Of a DNA stretch of 64,000 bases, positions 25,601-31,467 are shown in pieces. The stretch is from Ianthella basta (Eukaryota; Porifera; Demospongiae; Verongiida; Ianthellidae). The notes beneath the pieces were generated by a model. The model made no database searches. It was not told the DNA's origin and worked only from the letters and a program-made list of their open reading frames with translations. Numbering within the stretch: position 1 is the first letter of the stretch; every line of letters begins with the position of its first letter. Both the position numbers and the translations under genes were made by a program. The stretch spans positions 3,242,879-3,306,878 of the forward strand of contig OZ025877.1 of assembly GCA_964019415.1 (NCBI GenBank), given 5' to 3'.

Positions 25601-28600
25601 CACCTCTTTGATGTGGTACCACAAGTCGTCATAAGCGAGTCAGCGAAAATGACGCCGAGTGTTTGTGCGAGCGAAGACGAACTGGAACGAGACCGTATTA
25701 CCGCGATAGTACGTGTGGCAGCAGCCGAAGCAGGGTTCCAAGATCTAAAGCCAGAGAAGATGCAAGCCATCTTAGAATTCATCGATGGTCGTGATATTTT
25801 CGTGTCGCTTCCTACTGGCTACGGTATATCTCTTATTTACGGATTGCTGCCCTTGTCATCGAGCGAGATCCGAAAATACATCTGCCGCCATTTGCAGTAG
25901 CTTACAGAAGTAGCAGTTCGCCATCTCAGTCTTCAACGCTATATAATAATGCAGACGTACAGGCGCATCCCCGGTGTAACACCTAATCAACACCTCTGAA
26001 TTATCGTCCCACAATGGTGTTAAGTAAACAGTGGCTGTGCGTGGGTGGAACAGCTTGTGCTTAGGAAAACTCCCAGACCCTTTCCTCCCTATTACGCAAC
26101 AGCAGAAATGGAGGAAAGGGTCTGGGCTACGCGAGACTAGGCCTAAAGGGGTTAAATTAATAGGGATTTAGGAAAGGCTAGCAGAAAAAGCATTAGAACA
26201 AGCTAGCTACTCAACACTATAATGTACCTCATTTCTGTGGAGTTCATTTGCCATTCCTAATTTCCTTGTGCATGGAATTTGAACCAGCATGTTAATCATA
26301 AACGTTTTGGGTGGGTTAATTACAAGAAAATTAGGAATGTCGAATGAATTCTACAGAAATGAGGTATAATATTGTGTTGAGTAGCTAGCTTGTTTCTATG
26401 CTTCTTCTGCCTGCATTACTATTTTTTAATTAAAGGAAATGTTTAATATACTAGTTTGTATGCTTTTTGCATTTCCAAAGGACCATGCTACATTATTTCT
26501 TCTTGAGCTGGCTATTAAGGATGTTGGTCAAGCATTGCTTGAGGGTCAAGCAACGCTTGACTATAAGGCCATAATGTATGCTAACGCAACAAAATGGCAG
26601 CATTTGGGTATCTTTAATACATGGGGAAGACAAACTTTGTACTCGCTCCAACGCTGTGTTCATTGAATTGCTACCGGCACTCAGATCTTACTCCTCTGCG
26701 TATGCATGTAAGTAGTCTTAGAAAATGGGGTCAATAGGTGCGCTGTGTTGTACACTAGGAGCACACAAAATTCTGTGGGAAAAATAATATGAATAGAACA
26801 AATGGGTACAAGCAGCCTATGACGTTTTTGTCTTACATGTTTTTCAGGTTGCTTTTGGGTGTGCTGCCGTCTTCAGTATATTCAAAGAAGCCTATCCATG
26901 GCCCTTAATTGTTCTTTGCCACCACCATTTGACTAGTTTCGCTGAAGCGTGCTAATATATTGTAATAGGAGACACTAATTTTATTGGACACATTCCTAAA
27001 TAGAAGTCATGGGCATGACGTCTGATATGGAAATATTCAAAAATGTTGAATAGGCTGCAATCTTTGGCCTCGCTTTGCTTGCTAATGCTCGCCACTTGGC
27101 AATTATTGCCAAGCGGCGAGCGTAAGTGAGCGAAGCGAGGCCATTGATTGCTGTCTATTTTAGCTTCGGCAATATATTTATATCCAATCTATGATTGAAA
27201 AGTCCTGAGTGGCTAGGTAAGTCTGACATCATCCAAGTTCGTTCACACTAGCCAAAATTTCACAAGTTATCCAGACGTTTCGGCAGCTTTCAGCCACCTT
27301 CATCAGTGAATGACATAATACAGCACTCCTATAGTAGTTGCTTGGAGTGCTTCTATGCCGTTGTCTTCTTTGACACGTTTGAAAAGTCCTGAGTGGCTAG
27401 GTAAGTCTGACATCATCCAAGTTCGTTCACACTAGCCAAAATTCCACAAGTTATCCAGACGTTTCGACAGCTTTCAGCCACCTTCATCAGTGAATGACAA
27501 AATACAGCACTCCTATAGTAGTTGCTTGGAGTGCTTCTATGTAGGAGTGCTGTATTTTGTCATTCACTGATGAAGGTGGCTGAAAGCTGCCGAAACGTCT
27601 GGATAACTTGTGAAATTTTGGCTAGTGTGGACGAACTTGGATGATGTCAGACTTACCTAGCCACTCAGGACTTTTCAAACGTGTCAAAGAAGACAACGGC
27701 ATAGAAGCACTCCAAGCAACTACTATAGGAGTGCTGTATTTTGTCATTCACTGATGAAGGTGGCTGAAAGCTGCCGAAACATCTGGATAACTTGTGAAAT
27801 TTTGGCTAGTGTGAACGAACTTGGATGATGTCAGACTTACCTAGCCACTCAGGACTTTTCAAACGTGTCAAAGAAGACAACGGCATAGAAGCACTCCAAG
27901 CAACTACTATAGGAGTGCTGTATTTTGTCATTCACTGATGAAGGTGGCTAAAAGCTGCCGAAACGTCTGGATAACTTGTGAAATTTTGGCTAGTGTGAAC
28001 GAACTTGGATGATGTCAGACTTACCTAGCCACTCAGGACTTTTCAAACGTGTCAAAGAAGACAACGGCATAGAAGCACTCCAAGCAACTACTATAGGAGT
28101 GCTGTATTTTGTCATTCACTGATGAAGGTGGCTGAAAGCTGCCGAAACGTCTGGATAACTTGTGAAATTTTGGCTAGTGTGAACGAACTTGGATGATGTC
28201 AGACTTACCTAGCCACTCAGGACTTTTCAAACGTGTCAAAGAAGACAACGGCATAGAAGCACTCCAAGCAACTACTATAGGAGTGCTGTATTTTGTCATT
28301 CACTGATGAAGGTGGCTGAAAGCTGCCGAAACGTCTGGATAACTTGTGAAATTTTGGCTAGTGTGAACGAACTTGGATGATGTCAGACTTACCTAGCCAC
28401 TCAGGACTTTTCAAACGTGTCAAAGAAGACAACGGCATAGAAGCACTCCAAGCAACTACTATAGGAGTGCTGTATTTTGTCATTCACTGATGAAGGTGGC
28501 TGAAAGCTGCCGAAACGTCTGGATAACTTGTGAAATTTTGGCTAGTGTGAATGAACTTGGATGATATCCAATATATGTATCGCACGACACGTGGCTGCGC

Positions 28601-29561
28601 ATGTGCTCTGTCACGTGATGGCTTGTCTTTCAGGGGGTACTTCTGCTCCTGTTCATTGCTCATCTTTGCCGACATGCTCCCGCTGAAGAGGGACACAGAA
28701 GGGAAGCAGATGGCAGTGGCAATGACGCGGCTGCATCCAGCATGCCGAGGGGCCACGCCGGTGCGTGCGACTTGGCATGGAGACAGTGGGGCAAAGAGAG
28801 ACCAGACTAGAAATGAATGCCGCAGAATGGCGCAAGGCTACTGGCCTCGGCAACGGACGAGCAGCAGCAGCCCAGGCTTGAGGAGCTTTGGCAGTAACAA
28901 ACAAGGCCCTTGGCTACTAAGACAGCTCCAGCCTGTAACATCACATTACACTTGTCTACTGGCCACATACTATTCATGCTGCGAGGCAATTCTTATGCAC
29001 TTAGCGTATGCCTAGTATACATTCACTGAAGTAGGCACATGCAGGTAGTCGCAATGTCTGATTCATTTATGATTTGTTGGCAAGCTTATTCTGCAATAAG
29101 CCCACGTTGCAGTCTTCCTAGCCATTCAGGACTTACTGTATTTCTGCAGCATGTCAGTCTGTTATTGTTTTGTGCGTTTGCATGCATGTTTGCATATGTT
29201 GTATGGTACGTAATAAAGTATGCATGTCACTGCATGTATGGTCTGATTATCACCCTTGCATCTTATTGCTACAGGCACAGCTTATGGCAAAGGAGTCTAC
29301 TTTGCTAGAAATGCCTCCTACTCTTCAAGTGCCAGATATGCTGCCCCTGACCACAATGGCCACCAGCATATGTACTTAGCCCGGGTGCTGACTGGGGAAT
29401 ATACCACTGGGCAAAGTGGTTATCTGGTGCCTCCTGCAAAGGACCGCAACAACCCGGCAGTTTTGTACGACTCAGTAGCGGATAATGTTCAAAATCCTAC
29501 CATGTTTGTAATCTTCTATGACCCTCAGGCCTATCCCGAGTACCACATTGAGTTTTGTTGA
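4604..29561 (+). CDS. Gene B: complete PARP14-like macro-PARP, eight coding exons
   Basis: Joined exons 4604-4784, 11952-14303, 14388-14651, 15772-16026, 16136-18399, 18627-18860, 22014-23994 and 29275-29561 total 7,818 nt (2,605 residues), all with gt/ag introns and a continuous frame. Approximate domain order: RRM-like 1 (6-85); Gln/Ser/Pro/Thr-rich linker with 35 eight-residue repeats (403-682); RRM-like 2-4 (797-1045); middle region with KH-like segments (1060-1530); macrodomain 1 (1536-1720), 2 (1763-1926) and 3 (1973-2156); WWE (2300-2375); ADP-ribosyltransferase (2389-2605). The triad is His2487, Tyr2519, Met2587. Human PARP14 has 1,801 residues; the excess is mainly the repeat linker. 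The order matches PARP14, but orthology as opposed to a lineage-specific expansion is not shown. The expected activity is mono-ADP-ribosylation of proteins or nucleic acid, with macrodomains that read or erase ADP-ribose. Confidence 0.85.
5462..6214 (-). mobile_element. Non-autonomous pogo-like element with TA target sites
   Basis: Ends CCGTATTTGCTCTATTA and the complement of TAATAGAGCGAATACGG are flanked by TA (5460-5461 and 6215-6216). Subterminal copies of cgccgctctctattag are repeated several times inside both ends. The only coding remnant is the C-terminus of a pogo/Tigger-type transposase on the minus strand. Confidence 0.72.
5690..5977 (-). pseudogene. Pogo/Tigger-like transposase, C-terminal remnant
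   Basis: The minus-strand frame reads VDWEALPTETVRKSFRACGI, GTEDGEIHCLKEGGVA and an acidic tail (FADVEEDEEELEENEL). This matches the region after the DDE core of pogo-family transposases, where W..LP.E.I.KSF..CGI is conserved. Directly upstream the expected CLQWVKE is in another frame, so a one-base shift breaks the gene. The DNA-binding and catalytic parts are absent. Confidence 0.65.
6781..6960 (+). mobile_element. Tigger-type MITE fragment
   Basis: Begins tacagtgaaacttatgtaag and continues ttaggcagccacctctgtaa. The same sequence occurs in the opposite orientation near 45650-45785, and its end near 10659-10724. The right terminus is not clear. Confidence 0.5.
7579..7930. repeat. Direct repeat block, copy 1
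   Basis: About 350 bp (ctaagagctctcatcatccc ... ggaattcactgcgaattcc) repeated at 8370-8694 with few changes. Both copies contain caatgacgtcatgg, with a perfect CRE-like palindrome. A further shared tag (tagctccattataataaga) follows each copy, at 7948 and 8884, so a larger segment was duplicated in tandem. Confidence 0.7.
8213..8320. repeat. Short minisatellite, gagctgactcctg units
   Basis: Four to five imperfect units of about 21-27 bp, each containing gagctgactcctg, between the two copies of the duplicated block. The minus-strand open frame across it (SQLKG-type repeats) is not supported as a gene. Confidence 0.5.
8370..8694. repeat. Direct repeat block, copy 2
   Basis: Second copy of the 7579-7930 block, with a short deletion in the middle (around 8450, after gcactgcaacaa) and a diverged 3' part. 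Confidence 0.7.
9083..10428 (+). mobile_element. hAT transposon, internally deleted
   Basis: Imperfect inverted ends start CAGGGCCGGCGCCAGTAGTC (9083) and, complemented, CAGGCCCGGAGCAAGCAGTT (ending 10428); both continue to GGTCCGGCA. The content is the C-terminal part of a hAT transposase on the same strand. No clean 8-bp target duplication is seen: the flanks share only atctc. Confidence 0.75.
9370..10290 (+). pseudogene. hAT-family transposase, N-terminally truncated
   Basis: A 306-codon open stretch; its first ATG is at 9493. The end carries the hAT C-terminal dimerisation motif (MPATNATSERSFSALRRVKT, with RSTMSQVQLNNLLLLHVHK). It resembles the zinc-finger MYM/DUF4371-type transposases that are common in invertebrates. 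The zinc finger and most of the catalytic core are missing: full-length proteins have 600-800 residues. Stop at 10288-10290. It is likely dead, although the retained part has no internal stop. Confidence 0.75.
10551..10635. repeat. (CA)42 microsatellite
   Basis: An essentially uninterrupted CA dinucleotide run of about 84 bp beside the hAT remnant. Confidence 0.95.
10981..11897. repeat. Palindrome-headed dispersed repeat, copy 1
   Basis: The head (10981-11305) is a foldback with arms of about 145 bp (ttagtgtataaaattccttt ... ccttttaattctaaacaatt). The body continues to gtgacgtctgata. Copy 2 is at 26158-27028 in intron 7. The shared body words (ttaattgttctttgccac, acattcctaaatagatgtc) identify the family. 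No protein is encoded. Confidence 0.68.
11952..14303 (+). CDS. Gene B exon 2: RRM tail, repeat-rich linker, start of second RRM
   Basis: The acceptor ttcttgtgcag ends at 11951. The first codons (SDKLFKGSHKLKGKNVSVRN) complete RRM 1. A long disordered Ser/Thr/Pro/Gln-rich linker follows. It includes an older degenerate Gln/His repeat from about 12830, then 35 exact 24-bp units (12977-13816) encoding GAHTGPQQ variants. After the linker, VVVQVEGVTGL and the acidic AFDDEDKGGGEIDD start RRM 2. The exon ends in phase 1 at a gtgagt donor (14304). The homologous exon of gene C is only 618 nt and has no such repeat, so the expansion is specific to gene B. In the repeat all six frames are open, but only this one joins the flanking exons. 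Confidence 0.82.
12977..13816 (+). repeat. Coding minisatellite, 35 units of 24 bp (GAHTGPQQ)
   Basis: Exactly 840 bp, 35 head-to-tail 24-bp units with no frame break. Unit types are GAHTGPQQ (most), GAHTAPQQ, GAYTAPQQ, DAHTGPQQ, AAHTGPQQ and a diverged last unit, GAHTGLQH. Units 24-29 and 30-35 share one six-unit order (GAY, GAH, DAH, DAH, GAH, GAH), a higher-order 144-bp duplication. The block is expected to be unstructured, rich in Gln, Pro and His. Confidence 0.95.
14388..14651 (+). CDS. Gene B exon 3: end of RRM-like 2, start of RRM-like 3
   Basis: A symmetric phase 1-1 exon of 264 nt. It begins AAQVASKDIWRVMGRTVKVS, closing RRM 2. It continues with NTLVLRDLPASVTDEHLF, the beta1-alpha1 start of RRM 3, and stops after ALLKLNR at the phase-1 donor gtgagt (14652). 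The matching exon in gene C is 46145-46420 (for example TIVIEDVPEGIDKEHL). In PARP10/14-type proteins such RRM-like domains bind nucleic acid or proteins; the exact ligand here is unknown. Confidence 0.82.
14714..15337. mobile_element. Tigger/pogo-type MITE (TA target site)
   Basis: In intron 3 of gene B. The ends are inverted repeats of about 40 bp beginning CAGTGGAACCCTGCCTTGCG on the left and the complement of GCGGGGTTCCACTG on the right, each flanked by TA (14712-14713 and 15338-15339). A second CAGTGGAACCCC start with TA lies inside at 14765, so a related copy is nested or duplicated. There is no coding capacity. CAGTGGAACC ends are typical of Tigger-like mariner elements. Confidence 0.8.
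15772..16026 (+). CDS. Gene B exon 4: end of RRM-like 3, start of RRM-like 4
   Basis: A symmetric phase 1-1 exon of 255 nt. After the acceptor at 15771 it encodes MAQDVWQKLSSSSRPLVKKA and MLKVEILPP, closing RRM 3. Then NAVKLEGF and EEFLEMYFKNKKKSGAGGNV start RRM 4, up to AAITFEDIH. The phase-1 donor gtgagt is at 16027. Gene C has the equivalent exon at 55565-55807, with the near-identical motif YFKNKKKSGGG. Confidence 0.82.
16136..18399 (+). CDS. Gene B exon 5: RRM 4 end, KH-like middle, macrodomain 1
   Basis: The largest uninterrupted coding stretch apart from the linker (2,264 nt, phase 1 to 0). The start VLGQRVSVKLYHPIL closes RRM 4. About 450 residues follow that fit the repeated alpha/beta KH-like units described for PARP14; this is inference, as no single motif is diagnostic. 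Macrodomain 1 covers RILNIMQGDLTEFSADVMVN, then NAANEQLNHVGGIAG and the SSGIFGVP loop. The Asn-Ala-Ala-Asn and GGIAG motifs that hold ADP-ribose in hydrolase-type macrodomains are intact. The last codons (LKKGSLTSYQ) begin macrodomain 2. The donor is gtgaag at 18400. Confidence 0.85.
18627..18860 (+). CDS. Gene B exon 6: N-terminal part of macrodomain 2
   Basis: A phase 0-0 exon of exactly 78 codons, from attcag|GCTGAT to gagcag|gtatgc. It encodes ADVYVNTAHNQLNLNHGAVA through IIHTVGANYQGRGCEQ. The NAAN motif of macrodomain 1 is replaced by NTAHNQL, so ADP-ribose binding may differ between the domains. The homologous exon in gene C is 59084-59323. A broken copy is found at 34354-34541. Confidence 0.85.
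19019..19712. mobile_element. Mutator-like MITE with perfect 9-bp target duplication
   Basis: Ends tagtctggcttgctagacc (19019) and the complement of its counterpart (…agtgagctgggcta, 19712) are flanked by an identical 9-bp duplication, aacaattag (19010-19018 and 19713-19721). Each end carries a second, inward-facing inverted segment (ggtctggcagc on the left; ctagactgtccc on the right), so each end can form its own hairpin. The architecture is shared with the elements at 25494 and 47866. The 9-bp TSD suggests the Mutator superfamily. No transposase is present. It lies in intron 6 of gene B. Confidence 0.75.
20272..21030. mobile_element. TIR element, 759 bp, 7-bp target duplication
   Basis: Terminal inverted repeats ccaggggggtcagacaaagtc and the complement of gaccttgaccgacccccctgg bound the element. 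The flanks repeat gttggga (20265-20271 and 21031-21037); an 8-bp reading is possible if one end is shifted. No transposase is seen. The superfamily is not assigned; a hAT-type element with 8-bp TSD is one option. Confidence 0.65.
21047..21138. mobile_element. Remnant end of a 9-bp-TSD Mutator-like element
   Basis: The segment taggtgtgaaataatc ... gggtgcttagggactgtct matches the right arm of the element at 19019-19712 (taggtgtgaactaatc ... agactgtccc) with many differences. Only one arm is present. Confidence 0.4.
21156..21787. mobile_element. piggyBac-type MITE (TTAA target)
   Basis: TTAA at 21152-21155 and 21788-21791 flank inverted ends cccattagggcccaa and ttgggtcctaatggg. Just inside lie short inner repeats (acgcaaatttgcgtc). 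CCC next to TTAA is the piggyBac hallmark. There is no transposase. Short open frames inside are not supported as genes. Confidence 0.8.
22014..23994 (+). CDS. Gene B exon 7: macrodomains 2 (end) and 3, WWE, start of PARP domain
   Basis: From ttccacag|AATATGG to catg|gtaag, phase 0 to 1, 1,981 nt. It completes macrodomain 2 (SVAFPALGSGNLGFP), encodes macrodomain 3 (NVDIVNGDISADDSEGIINT, ALPAIGTGEHGF) and a WWE domain (FQWQWKDVSGNFQNYEAMSN ... VRRRDFE). It then enters the ADP-ribosyltransferase domain, whose His is in LFHGCS (23922-23924). Macrodomain 3 has NTASE in place of NAAN. WWE domains bind ADP-ribose-type ligands in related proteins. In gene C the same region is split by an intron after REKKEG; gene B runs on without it (ERKEGEHPSSW). 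Confidence 0.86.
24000..24841. other. Start of intron 7 of gene B
   Basis: AT-rich intron DNA after the exon-7 donor. Nothing is recognised here apart from short chance reading frames. Confidence 0.4.
25494..26139. mobile_element. Mutator-like element carrying a RecQ helicase fragment
   Basis: Perfect outer inverted repeats of about 20 bp (tagtctcgcgtagcccagac / complement at 26120-26139) are flanked by a perfect 9-bp duplication, ggcctaaag (25485-25493 and 26140-26148). A second inverted pair (ggaaagggtctgggagtttt and complement) lies just inside, as in the elements at 19019 and 47866. Between the ends is a piece of a RecQ-type helicase gene rather than a transposase, as in Pack-MULEs. It lies inside an older piggyBac-type element in intron 7 of gene B. 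Confidence 0.75.
25613..25900 (+). pseudogene. RecQ-like DNA helicase fragment (captured)
   Basis: The 95-codon frame contains FQDLKPEKMQAILEFIDGRD and IFVSLPTGYGISLIYGLLP. This is the N-terminal Q-motif/Walker A region of RecQ (Bloom-type) helicases. The Walker A lysine is replaced by isoleucine (GYGIS where GYGKS is expected), which would abolish ATP binding. The frame starts at a non-ATG codon (the first ATG is at 25650) and stops after about 20 further residues, so only a small part of a helicase is present. It is probably non-functional cargo. Confidence 0.7.
26158..27028. repeat. Palindrome-headed dispersed repeat, copy 2
   Basis: A foldback head (26158-about 26440; arms gggatttaggaaaggctagc ... 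and its complement near 26400) is followed by about 590 bp. The whole matches copy 1 in intron 1 (10981-11897), down to the closing tgacgtctgata. Family members thus sit twice in gene B. No coding capacity is seen. Confidence 0.65.
27066..27142. repeat. Long hairpin
   Basis: Nearly perfect palindrome: ggcctcgctttgcttgct ... and its complement around the centre ggcaattattgcc. It is probably a small foldback element or the tip of one. Confidence 0.6.
27269..27311 (-). ncRNA. Hammerhead ribozyme-like motif, inverted unit 1
   Basis: Minus-strand copy: CTGATGA is the complement of 27300-27306 and GAAAC of 27277-27281. All core positions match the plus-strand units. Confidence 0.6.
27453..27495 (-). 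ncRNA. Hammerhead ribozyme-like motif, inverted unit 2
   Basis: Minus-strand copy with CTGATGA at the complement of 27484-27490. One stem II base differs (GCTGTC for GCTGCC), still allowing a wobble-containing stem. Confidence 0.57.
27562..27604 (+). ncRNA. Hammerhead ribozyme-like motif, unit 1
   Basis: Stem I ATTCA/TGGAT (27562-27566 with 27600-27604). Core CTGATGA (27567-27573), one extra A, stem II GGTGGC-loop-GCTGCC, then GAAA (27592-27595). The stem III strand ACGT is self-complementary, suggesting pairing between two copies. The predicted cleavage site is after GTC (27599). Activity is not proven; the extra A before stem II departs from the consensus. Confidence 0.65.
27746..27788 (+). 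ncRNA. Hammerhead ribozyme-like motif, unit 2
   Basis: Same layout 184 bp on; the self-complementary ACGT after GAA is ACAT here, so stem III is weakened. Confidence 0.55.
27930..27972 (+). ncRNA. Hammerhead ribozyme-like motif, unit 3
   Basis: Same layout; the stem II loop has a G-to-A change (ggctaaaagctgcc). Core residues are intact. Confidence 0.6.
28114..28156 (+). ncRNA. Hammerhead ribozyme-like motif, unit 4
   Basis: Same sequence as unit 1 throughout the core. Confidence 0.62.
28298..28340 (+). ncRNA. Hammerhead ribozyme-like motif, unit 5
   Basis: Same sequence as unit 1 throughout the core. Confidence 0.62.
28482..28524 (+). ncRNA. Hammerhead ribozyme-like motif, unit 6
   Basis: Core as in unit 1. 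The unit is cut off about 40 bp downstream, at the right target-site repeat. Confidence 0.62.
28578..29274. other. End of intron 7 of gene B
   Basis: About 700 bp between the satellite and the last exon. A 154-codon open stretch (28551-29015) overlaps it but has no recognisable domain and starts inside the satellite, so it is not called a gene. Confidence 0.4.
29275..29561 (+). CDS. Gene B last exon: C-terminal half of PARP domain
   Basis: The acceptor gctacag ends at 29274; the exon enters in phase 1, forming HGTAYGKGVYFA with exon 7, and ends at tga 29559-29561. It holds the triad tyrosine (29298-29300), the donor loop (ARVLTGEYTTGQSGYLVPP) and the terminal strands FVIFYDPQAYPEYHIEFC. The third triad residue is Met (29502-29504), where human PARP14 has Leu, PARP10 has Ile and PARP1 has Glu. 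It lies 5.3 kb from exon 7. The intron between them contains the nested transposons and the hammerhead satellite. A variant polyadenylation hexamer attaaa follows 8 bases after the stop. Confidence 0.85.
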
Positions 29562-30426
29562 TTCTGGCATTAAAATAGCATGTTTGTAGTCTTTCATATC
29601 TACTATTATCATGCCTAGCTTGCAGACATTTAGATGTATGCATTCTGTCCTCACTCACAGCGTCTTTCTTGGATTTTGCTAGTGCTCTTTTATTATGTTT
29701 ATCTTTTTGGGGCGGAATATCGTTCTCAATTTTAGGTAATCGTATGGCTTCATGTTCGTAATGGACTATGTATGTATATTTCCGGCAATTCAAGATGGCG
29801 GCGCTCGAGGTCTACGCTTTACAATTCAAGGCTCGCAATCATCTATGTTCGCATTTCGCCGTCTATCTATCAAACGAAATTAGAATATATATACGTAGGT
29901 ATGTGTTTACATAATTATGGTATATATTACTAGCAAGAAGCCTATTGAAAGACTCTAGATCTCTTGTGAGATACAACTCCAAATATATACCATGAAGACC
30001 GAGCGACGGGTATTTTAAAATGGCGGCGCTCATGCAGAGACGAGTCGCTATCGACTTACTACATTCAAGCTTCCTCTATTGCGTAGTACTTATAAATGGT
30101 TAATGCGGGATTGGAACCATTTGTTCATTATAACATACCAACGCAACGAGGTTACTGGAATGAATTCGAATTGGCTTGATTTTCAACCGAAAAACCAGAT
30201 ATTGCGCATGATGGGAAACTAGCTACCCTCGTGGAGTTGGTTGAGACAGCGGAACAGCGCGCGCGGCGCACTTCAGGTAATCAAGGCACCGAAGTGTGCA
30301 AAGGTTAGTACTCCCAGAGGAATTGAAATTACACTATGGACATGTAACATGCGATGAAATATTCCTCCATTCAGCTACAACAGACCTTGCTACCTAGCTA
30401 ACGCTCTGTGTGTACCCCACCTCTCT

Positions 30427-30548
30427 CTCACTGTGTATCTGTGTGTGTGTGTGCATGCGCACGTGTGTTCTGTGTGTGTGTTTGTGTGAGTGTGTGCGTG
30501 CGTGCGAGTGTTGTGTGTGTGTGTGCGTGTGTGTGCGAGTGTTTGTGT
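30427..30548. repeat. Imperfect GT-rich tract
   Basis: GT dinucleotides with gcgtgcg and gagtgt interruptions. Overlapping open frames on both strands are repeat artefacts. Confidence 0.6.
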
Positions 30549-31160
30549 GTTGTTTGAGAAGGCAGTATGTTTCACTAGACGTTTGCACCCGAATGACGCC
30601 AAGCCTGTGCCTGAAGGACAGAACAGTCCCGAAAACAGTAATGGACTCGGACTTCAGAGCTTCCGCAAAGGGAGAGTTAGGCAGCGCGAGGCCGACGGAG
30701 GTGCGAACCATCCACCGAGGACCTAGGGAAACAGACAGATGCGTCCTCGGCGACTACTGGAAGGGGAGACAATCACAACACACCGGTCTGTCAGGCGACC
30801 TAAGGCCTGACTCGGGGCGGGCAAGACCCCGACGGGCGGATGAGGGACGAATCTCCCCAACGGCTGGCGGGCGGAGGAGGGAACAATCCCCAACGGCCTC
30901 CTGCTACTACATGGCAGCAGAAGTGGATCGAGAACAGAGCCAAGCAGCGCTGCCATCCAGCTTGGTAAGATGGAACCGATTCAGCAGTCCCTGCCACAAC
31001 AGCACAGAGGATCAACCAGTGTCCACTCAAGAAGGAGCAGCAGCGCAAGACCAAGAGACTTCTGACTAGCCTGACAACAATGCACACACATCACTTCATA
31101 TTCTTATGCACACACTACCCTATACAAAATTCACATTACATGCATACACACAACCCTCCC

Positions 31161-31290
31161 TATGCATACACACCCATATGCATACACACCCATACGCATA
31201 AATACCCATATGCATACACACAATTCGCATACTTATGCATACACCCAAACACCATATGCATACACACCCATATGTACACACATCTCTTCC
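31161..31290. repeat. Minisatellite of catacacacccatatg type
   Basis: About seven imperfect units of 15-16 bp, based on atgcatacacaccc. Confidence 0.7.
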
Positions 31291-31421
31291 AAACCTACAG
31301 AGTCACCAACAGTTATACATTGTGCCATGCGTCCTGCAGCATGTTGACAATTACTGTTATACTCAGTGACTCCATTTTTCCTTATTTTTGTACCTTGGTC
31401 TTAATAAGGAGAATGTTTGCC

Positions 31422-31423
<2 letters not shown>

Positions 31424-31467
<44 letters not shown>
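31424..31467. repeat. (GT)22 microsatellite
   Basis: Pure GT run. Confidence 0.9.

Larger units (their letters stand above)
24846..26151. mobile_element. piggyBac-type element, interrupted by a Mutator-like insertion
   Basis: TTAA at 24842-24845 and 26152-26155. The ends CCCTATAGGCTCGAA and the complement of ggcctaaagggg (reading CCCCTTTAGGCCCGAA once the inserted element is skipped) are inverted repeats. The inner element 25494-26139 sits a few bases from the right end. It has duplicated 9 bp (ggcctaaag) of this terminus, proving that it jumped in later. No piggyBac transposase remains. Confidence 0.72.
27197..28564. repeat. 184-bp hammerhead-type satellite: two inverted, then about 5.5 direct units
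   Basis: The unit length is exactly 184 bp. Two units (starts 27197, 27381) run in one orientation. At about 27542 the orientation flips, and units starting at 27543, 27727, 27911, 28095, 28279 and 28463 (the last partial) run the other way. Every unit carries CTGATGA, a stem, GAAAC and GTC, the layout of a type I hammerhead ribozyme. The array is bounded by a 13-bp near-perfect duplication (tatccaatctatg 27181-27193; tatccaatatatg 28565-28577), so the whole block looks like one insertion. Similar cassettes are known from Penelope-like elements and metazoan retrozymes. No reverse transcriptase is present here. Confidence 0.85.

Noticed and set aside
27197..28564. CRISPR array
   Set aside because: The units are 184 bp long, contiguous and alike throughout, with no unique spacers, in a eukaryotic intron; it is a satellite.
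28551..29015. 154-codon plus-strand open frame
   Set aside because: It starts inside the satellite, has no recognisable domain, and lies in intron 7 of gene B; probably chance.
30410..31069. 219-codon plus-strand open frame
   Set aside because: It begins in a GT-rich tract giving a Cys/Val run, and the rest has no family resemblance.
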